Shown here one piece after another: positions 40,643 through 43,353 of a DNA stretch of 43,353 nt. The DNA comes from an uncultured Ruminococcus sp. (GTDB lineage Bacteria; Bacillota; Clostridia; Oscillospirales; CAG-272): positions 1-43,353 of the forward strand of contig CACYWW010000034.1 of the NCBI GenBank assembly GCA_902778145.1, read 5' to 3'. The translations under genes were made by a program, and so were the position numbers. Within the stretch, counting starts at the first letter, position 1. Every line of letters starts with the position of its first letter. The notes beneath the pieces were generated by a model. That model did no database searches and was not told the origin of the DNA. It was given only the letters and a program-made list of their open reading frames with translations.

Positions 40643-41497
40643 ATGCAAAAAACATCTATACGATTTTTTGAAGATATACCGGTGCGAGCCGTTTGGGATG
40701 ATGAAAGTTCCAAATGGTGGTTTTGCGCTGCGGATATTGCAGAAGCACTGACAAAAAGCAAGAATCCACGTTCGTATTGGAATAAAATCAAAAGTCGTAA
40801 AAATGAGTTGTCGACGATTTGTCGACAACTGAAATTAAAAGCGCGGGACGGCAAGTTTTACAACACCGACGTTGTGGATGAGACCGGGCTGAATACTGTC
40901 ATCGCACTGATACCGAGCAAAAAATCCGAATTTTTCGCTCGCTGGATGAAAAATATGGAGACTTCGCTTGACGAAAAAAGCAAGCAAAAAGCTTACGAGC
41001 TTTTTGAAAGCGGCTTTATCGATAACATCGAAGTCGGAACGTCGAAAGGGCTGCAACAGATCCACGGCTACATTTTCGGCGGACTCTATGATTTCGCCGG
41101 GCAGATACGGACGGTCAATATCGCAAAGGGCGGCTTTGCCTTTGCGCCCGCGCTGTACCTGGACGGAGCACTTGCGTATATCGAAAAAATGCCGGAAAGT
41201 ACGCTTGAAGAAATCGTCAAAAAATATGTGGAAATGAATGTTGCGCATCCGTTTATGGAGGGTAACGGCAGAAGCACTCGCATCTGGCTCGATCTGATTT
41301 TGAAGAAGAATCTGAAAAAATGCGTTGACTGGAGCCTGATCGACAAAAAGGATTATCTCTCGGCTATGCGCGAAAGTGTCTCCGATCCGGCGAAAATTTA
41401 CGAACTGATTAAGAACGCGTTGACCGATGATATTCACAACCGCGAGATCATTATGAAAGGCATTGACTATTCGTACTACTACGAGACCGAGGAATAA
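40643..41497 (+). CDS. Bro-N/RhuM-like domain fused to a Fic domain
   Basis: A 284-residue two-domain protein. Residues about 5-100 are a Bro-N (phage antirepressor) type domain: [23 protein letters not shown], then [24 protein letters not shown]. Residues about 115-265 are a Fic domain with the intact catalytic motif [12 protein letters not shown] at 202-213 (His202), so AMP-transfer or another nucleotidyl transfer to a target protein is expected. The usual inhibitory motif (S/T)xxxE(G/N) is not clear; the last residues SYYYET come close. The start follows GGAGAG and lies 16 bases after the previous stop. GC is higher than in the genes on both sides, a sign of a separate origin. A perfect 10-base inverted repeat (40806-40830) is inside the coding region. 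Confidence 0.88.
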   Translation: MQKTSIRFFEDIPVRAVWDDESSKWWFCAADIAEALTKSKNPRSYWNKIKSRKNELSTICRQLKLKARDGKFYNTDVVDETGLNTVIALIPSKKSEFFARWMKNMETSLDEKSKQKAYELFESGFIDNIEVGTSKGLQQIHGYIFGGLYDFAGQIRTVNIAKGGFAFAPALYLDGALAYIEKMPESTLEEIVKKYVEMNVAHPFMEGNGRSTRIWLDLILKKNLKKCVDWSLIDKKDYLSAMRESVSDPAKIYELIKNALTDDIHNREIIMKGIDYSYYYETEE

Positions 41498-41559
41498 GAG
41501 ATAAAAACTCTCTCAGTGCGAAATGTGGATTATGTCCGCTATTAAGGAGAAAACAAACA

Positions 41560-42714
41560 ATGGTAGATTTATTCAAACTATTTAGAGTGGAAACGAAAGA
41601 GGATATATACACATACTGCCTCCTTGAAATGATAAAAGGCGGGACCAACGAGTTTAGGAGACGCGTTGGTCTGCAATTTGGATTTTGCGACAATCCTTTT
41701 GAAGTTGTAAGAAGATCATTTACAAACATTGAAAGCAGTATTAGAAAACAGATTACACCTGATTTTATTCTCTATAATGAAAACCAAGTGTCAATCGTAG
41801 AATCAAAAATGTTTTCATCAGAAGGAGATGATCAAACATCTGATTATGAGAAAAATAAAGAAATGATTAAAAGAGAACTTGGCGTTGAAAATGCAAATGT
41901 TAAGTTGTTCTTTTTAACTCTTTCGGGAATTTCCTCGCGAAGCGAGTTCTTTAAGCCAATAAAGTGGACAGATTTTTATGAATCAATTTTTCTTGATGTG
42001 AGATTCCAAGATGAATGTTTGGAAGTAATTAGAAAAACGATCCTTAATCAGGTGGATAATTATCGAAGATTTGAGGCTGATATAAAAGTCCAAAAATATT
42101 CAGACCTTTTTCAAGATGATACTTATTGGATAACGCCGTTGACACTATTTGCTTCGGGTACATACGATAATGTTTGGCAAGCAGTTGCAGGCAAAGAAAG
42201 GTTCAATGTGAGCAATTTCCCTGTAACAGGTCATGGGCATTCTGAGTTCTCGACTGATTTGTATAAGGATTCGTGGAGAAAACAAGGGACAGGGCCTCAA
42301 GACAATGTTCATCTGTTTATTCGTATTGAATGGTATTATGGAGGGCCAATTGTGTGGCTTGGGTGGGAATATTATGAACGAAGCACAAAAGAGTATATTC
42401 CCGTCAGCAATATAAAAGATCCAATTTTTAAGCGAAAGGCTATCGATTACTTACTTCAGTTCAAGATGATTTGGGAAAACGAGAATAATCATCCGCTGAA
42501 TATTAAAACCACAAAAAAAGCTGAAAACTCCATAAAAGCGCTGAAATGTGAATTAAGAGGAGACTGTAACGTTGACGAAACAATTAACCAGATTAAAAGT
42601 GTTGTTTCATACTATTCTATGATTATAAATAAAGTAATGGATGCATTTATCACCAAAGAGGACTATCTATACTTTTCAGAAAAAAAGTATAGGGAATCAG
42701 AGAGGACAGTATAA
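41560..42714 (+). CDS. PD-(D/E)xK nuclease family protein (PDDEXK_4-like)
   Basis: A 384-residue protein. N-terminal residues 60-100 carry the nuclease motif: TPDFIL with Asp68, then VSIVESKMFSSEGDDQTSDYEKN with Glu81-x-Lys83 and the Gln/Tyr helix (Gln92, Tyr96) typical of the PDDEXK_4 group. The C-terminal half (about 190-384) has Trp/Tyr-rich segments (HLFIRIEWYYGGPIVWLGWEYYE) that I cannot assign. The ribosome site is AAGGAG. AT-rich like the DUF4365-like gene. Stop TAA is immediately followed by the ATG of the next gene. PDDEXK_4 proteins are common in defence islands and prophages; target unknown. Confidence 0.75.
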   Translation: MVDLFKLFRVETKEDIYTYCLLEMIKGGTNEFRRRVGLQFGFCDNPFEVVRRSFTNIESSIRKQITPDFILYNENQVSIVESKMFSSEGDDQTSDYEKNKEMIKRELGVENANVKLFFLTLSGISSRSEFFKPIKWTDFYESIFLDVRFQDECLEVIRKTILNQVDNYRRFEADIKVQKYSDLFQDDTYWITPLTLFASGTYDNVWQAVAGKERFNVSNFPVTGHGHSEFSTDLYKDSWRKQGTGPQDNVHLFIRIEWYYGGPIVWLGWEYYERSTKEYIPVSNIKDPIFKRKAIDYLLQFKMIWENENNHPLNIKTTKKAENSIKALKCELRGDCNVDETINQIKSVVSYYSMIINKVMDAFITKEDYLYFSEKKYRESERTV

Positions 42715-43353
42715 ATGCCGCTTGACACAACCTTACTTGACCTTGACCGTGCGCCGACGATACTGGAAATGCGGGCGTTTTTCAAAAAACACGACTGGTC
42801 AACGGCGAAAATTTCCGAACCGAAATCTCGCTCTACCGAGGATCACGAGGCGATCAGCCGCATCGGTCGCATTATGGACGCCGCGTTTGAGCAAGAAGCT
42901 CGCAAGAGAGGGCTGGCGGCGTGGTCAGGATATTTCGATCATACGATCAGATTGAACGGTGAAAAAATGCAAGACAATCCGCTGATCGCTCTGCGGGACA
43001 GCGTGGAGGATTTGGTATCGGATGGTGTGCGGCTGCTGCTCACCGGTCCGGATGAAATCGTTGAGTCTATATTCAGCCAGTTTGACCTTGACGACCCCGA
43101 CCTTGATAAAAAATCTGACGATTTTATGCACACTGCCATTGGCACAATGCTCGACGTGATGCAGTACGATCAACTTGCCGGAATTGTTCAGAATCTCTCC
43201 GCCGCCGAAGATTTCAATCCATACGTCAAGCCAAATTTCCGCGCGCAGGATCACAATAAATCCTGGTATCACACCGACGCCGAGACAAAAGTTGAGTATT
43301 GTCCCGATCCGGAAGCGAAGCTCCGTCCCGATCAGGCGATGGTCGATCCCGAA
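42715..43353 (+). CDS. Unidentified protein, cut by the window edge
   Basis: An open frame with no stop up to the end of the window: 213 codons from an ATG directly abutting the previous stop, with AGAGGA about 9 bases upstream. The protein is soluble and acidic. Notable segments are LDTTLLDLDRAPTILEMRAFFKKHDWSTAKISEP, LIALRDSVEDLVSDGVRLLLTGP, a run of Asp in QFDLDDPDLDKKSDDF, and PDPEAKLRPDQAMVDPE at the edge. I do not recognise a family. Its GC is higher than that of the upstream nuclease-like gene, close to that of the Fic gene. The zero spacing suggests co-translation with the PD-(D/E)xK gene. Confidence 0.7.
   Translation, partial: MPLDTTLLDLDRAPTILEMRAFFKKHDWSTAKISEPKSRSTEDHEAISRIGRIMDAAFEQEARKRGLAAWSGYFDHTIRLNGEKMQDNPLIALRDSVEDLVSDGVRLLLTGPDEIVESIFSQFDLDDPDLDKKSDDFMHTAIGTMLDVMQYDQLAGIVQNLSAAEDFNPYVKPNFRAQDHNKSWYHTDAETKVEYCPDPEAKLRPDQAMVDPE

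Noticed and set aside
40806..40830. Perfect 10-base inverted repeat inside the Fic fusion gene
   Set aside because: It encodes the LSTICRQL stretch that is typical of Bro-N domains, so protein coding explains it; kept only as a note in the gene entry.

Overview
The window looks like a chromosomal segment of an anaerobic Firmicute, most likely an uncultured gut clostridium (Oscillospiraceae-like). This rests on a maf-mreBCD-PBP2 cluster, a clostridial-type pyruvate phosphate dikinase whose catalytic residues fall at the numbers known from Clostridium symbiosum, an RNase M5 homologue, a dockerin-bearing secreted protein, lipoproteins with Thr/Glu/Pro linkers, and consensus sigma-A promoters (TTGACA-17-TATAAT) with strong AGGAGG-type ribosome sites. 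No rRNA, tRNA or CRISPR array was seen.

Layout. 1-97: 3' end of a group II intron. 103-12812 (minus strand): a very large ECF-type sigma factor with its own ECF-like promoter, a solute-binding lipoprotein with an SGNH esterase, a run of three surface genes (phosphodiester glycosidase, GHL10 glycosidase-like lipoprotein, lipoprotein with Thr-rich linker), a YegP-like protein and a YdcF/SanA protein. 13011-20609 (plus): a co-directional run U32 peptidase-like, dut, maf, mreB, mreC, mreD, PBP2, which combines nucleotide clean-up with rod-shape wall synthesis. 20954-23932 (minus): secreted DUF4091 protein with a dockerin. 24093-28116 (plus): five genes with overlapping or near-overlapping ends (PTS IIC-like, phosphoesterase, holA, RNase M5, GtrA). 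28103-28858 (minus): three coupled small unknown genes. 28931-32823 (plus): YfcE-like phosphoesterase, MarR regulator, ppdK.

From about 32824 to the right edge the character changes: base composition becomes AT-rich and mosaic, and mobile-element debris appears (a coding remnant, a cassette between perfect inverted repeats, TnpV, a DUF6809-type protein, a triple repeat resembling an insertion-sequence end). This leads into a probable defence island: AbiEi/DUF6088-type antitoxin-like regulator, a single-chain restriction-modification-specificity enzyme, a DUF4365-like protein, a Bro-N/Fic fusion, a PD-(D/E)xK nuclease-like protein and an unidentified protein cut by the window edge.

The most unusual structures are: (1) two copies (5787-6202 and 20626-20889) of a non-coding element with conserved ends but a replaceable core made of an element-specific heptamer alternating with small hairpins and then inverting, plus a third core-like array on the other strand that supplies the stop codon of a lipoprotein gene; (2) a nine-G tract exactly between the two target-recognition domains of the restriction-modification enzyme, where either a one-base gain or loss gives an immediate stop; (3) a hairpin over the tnpV ribosome site whose 5' arm lies upstream of the gene's own predicted transcription start, the arrangement known from IS10/IS50 for silencing read-through transcripts.
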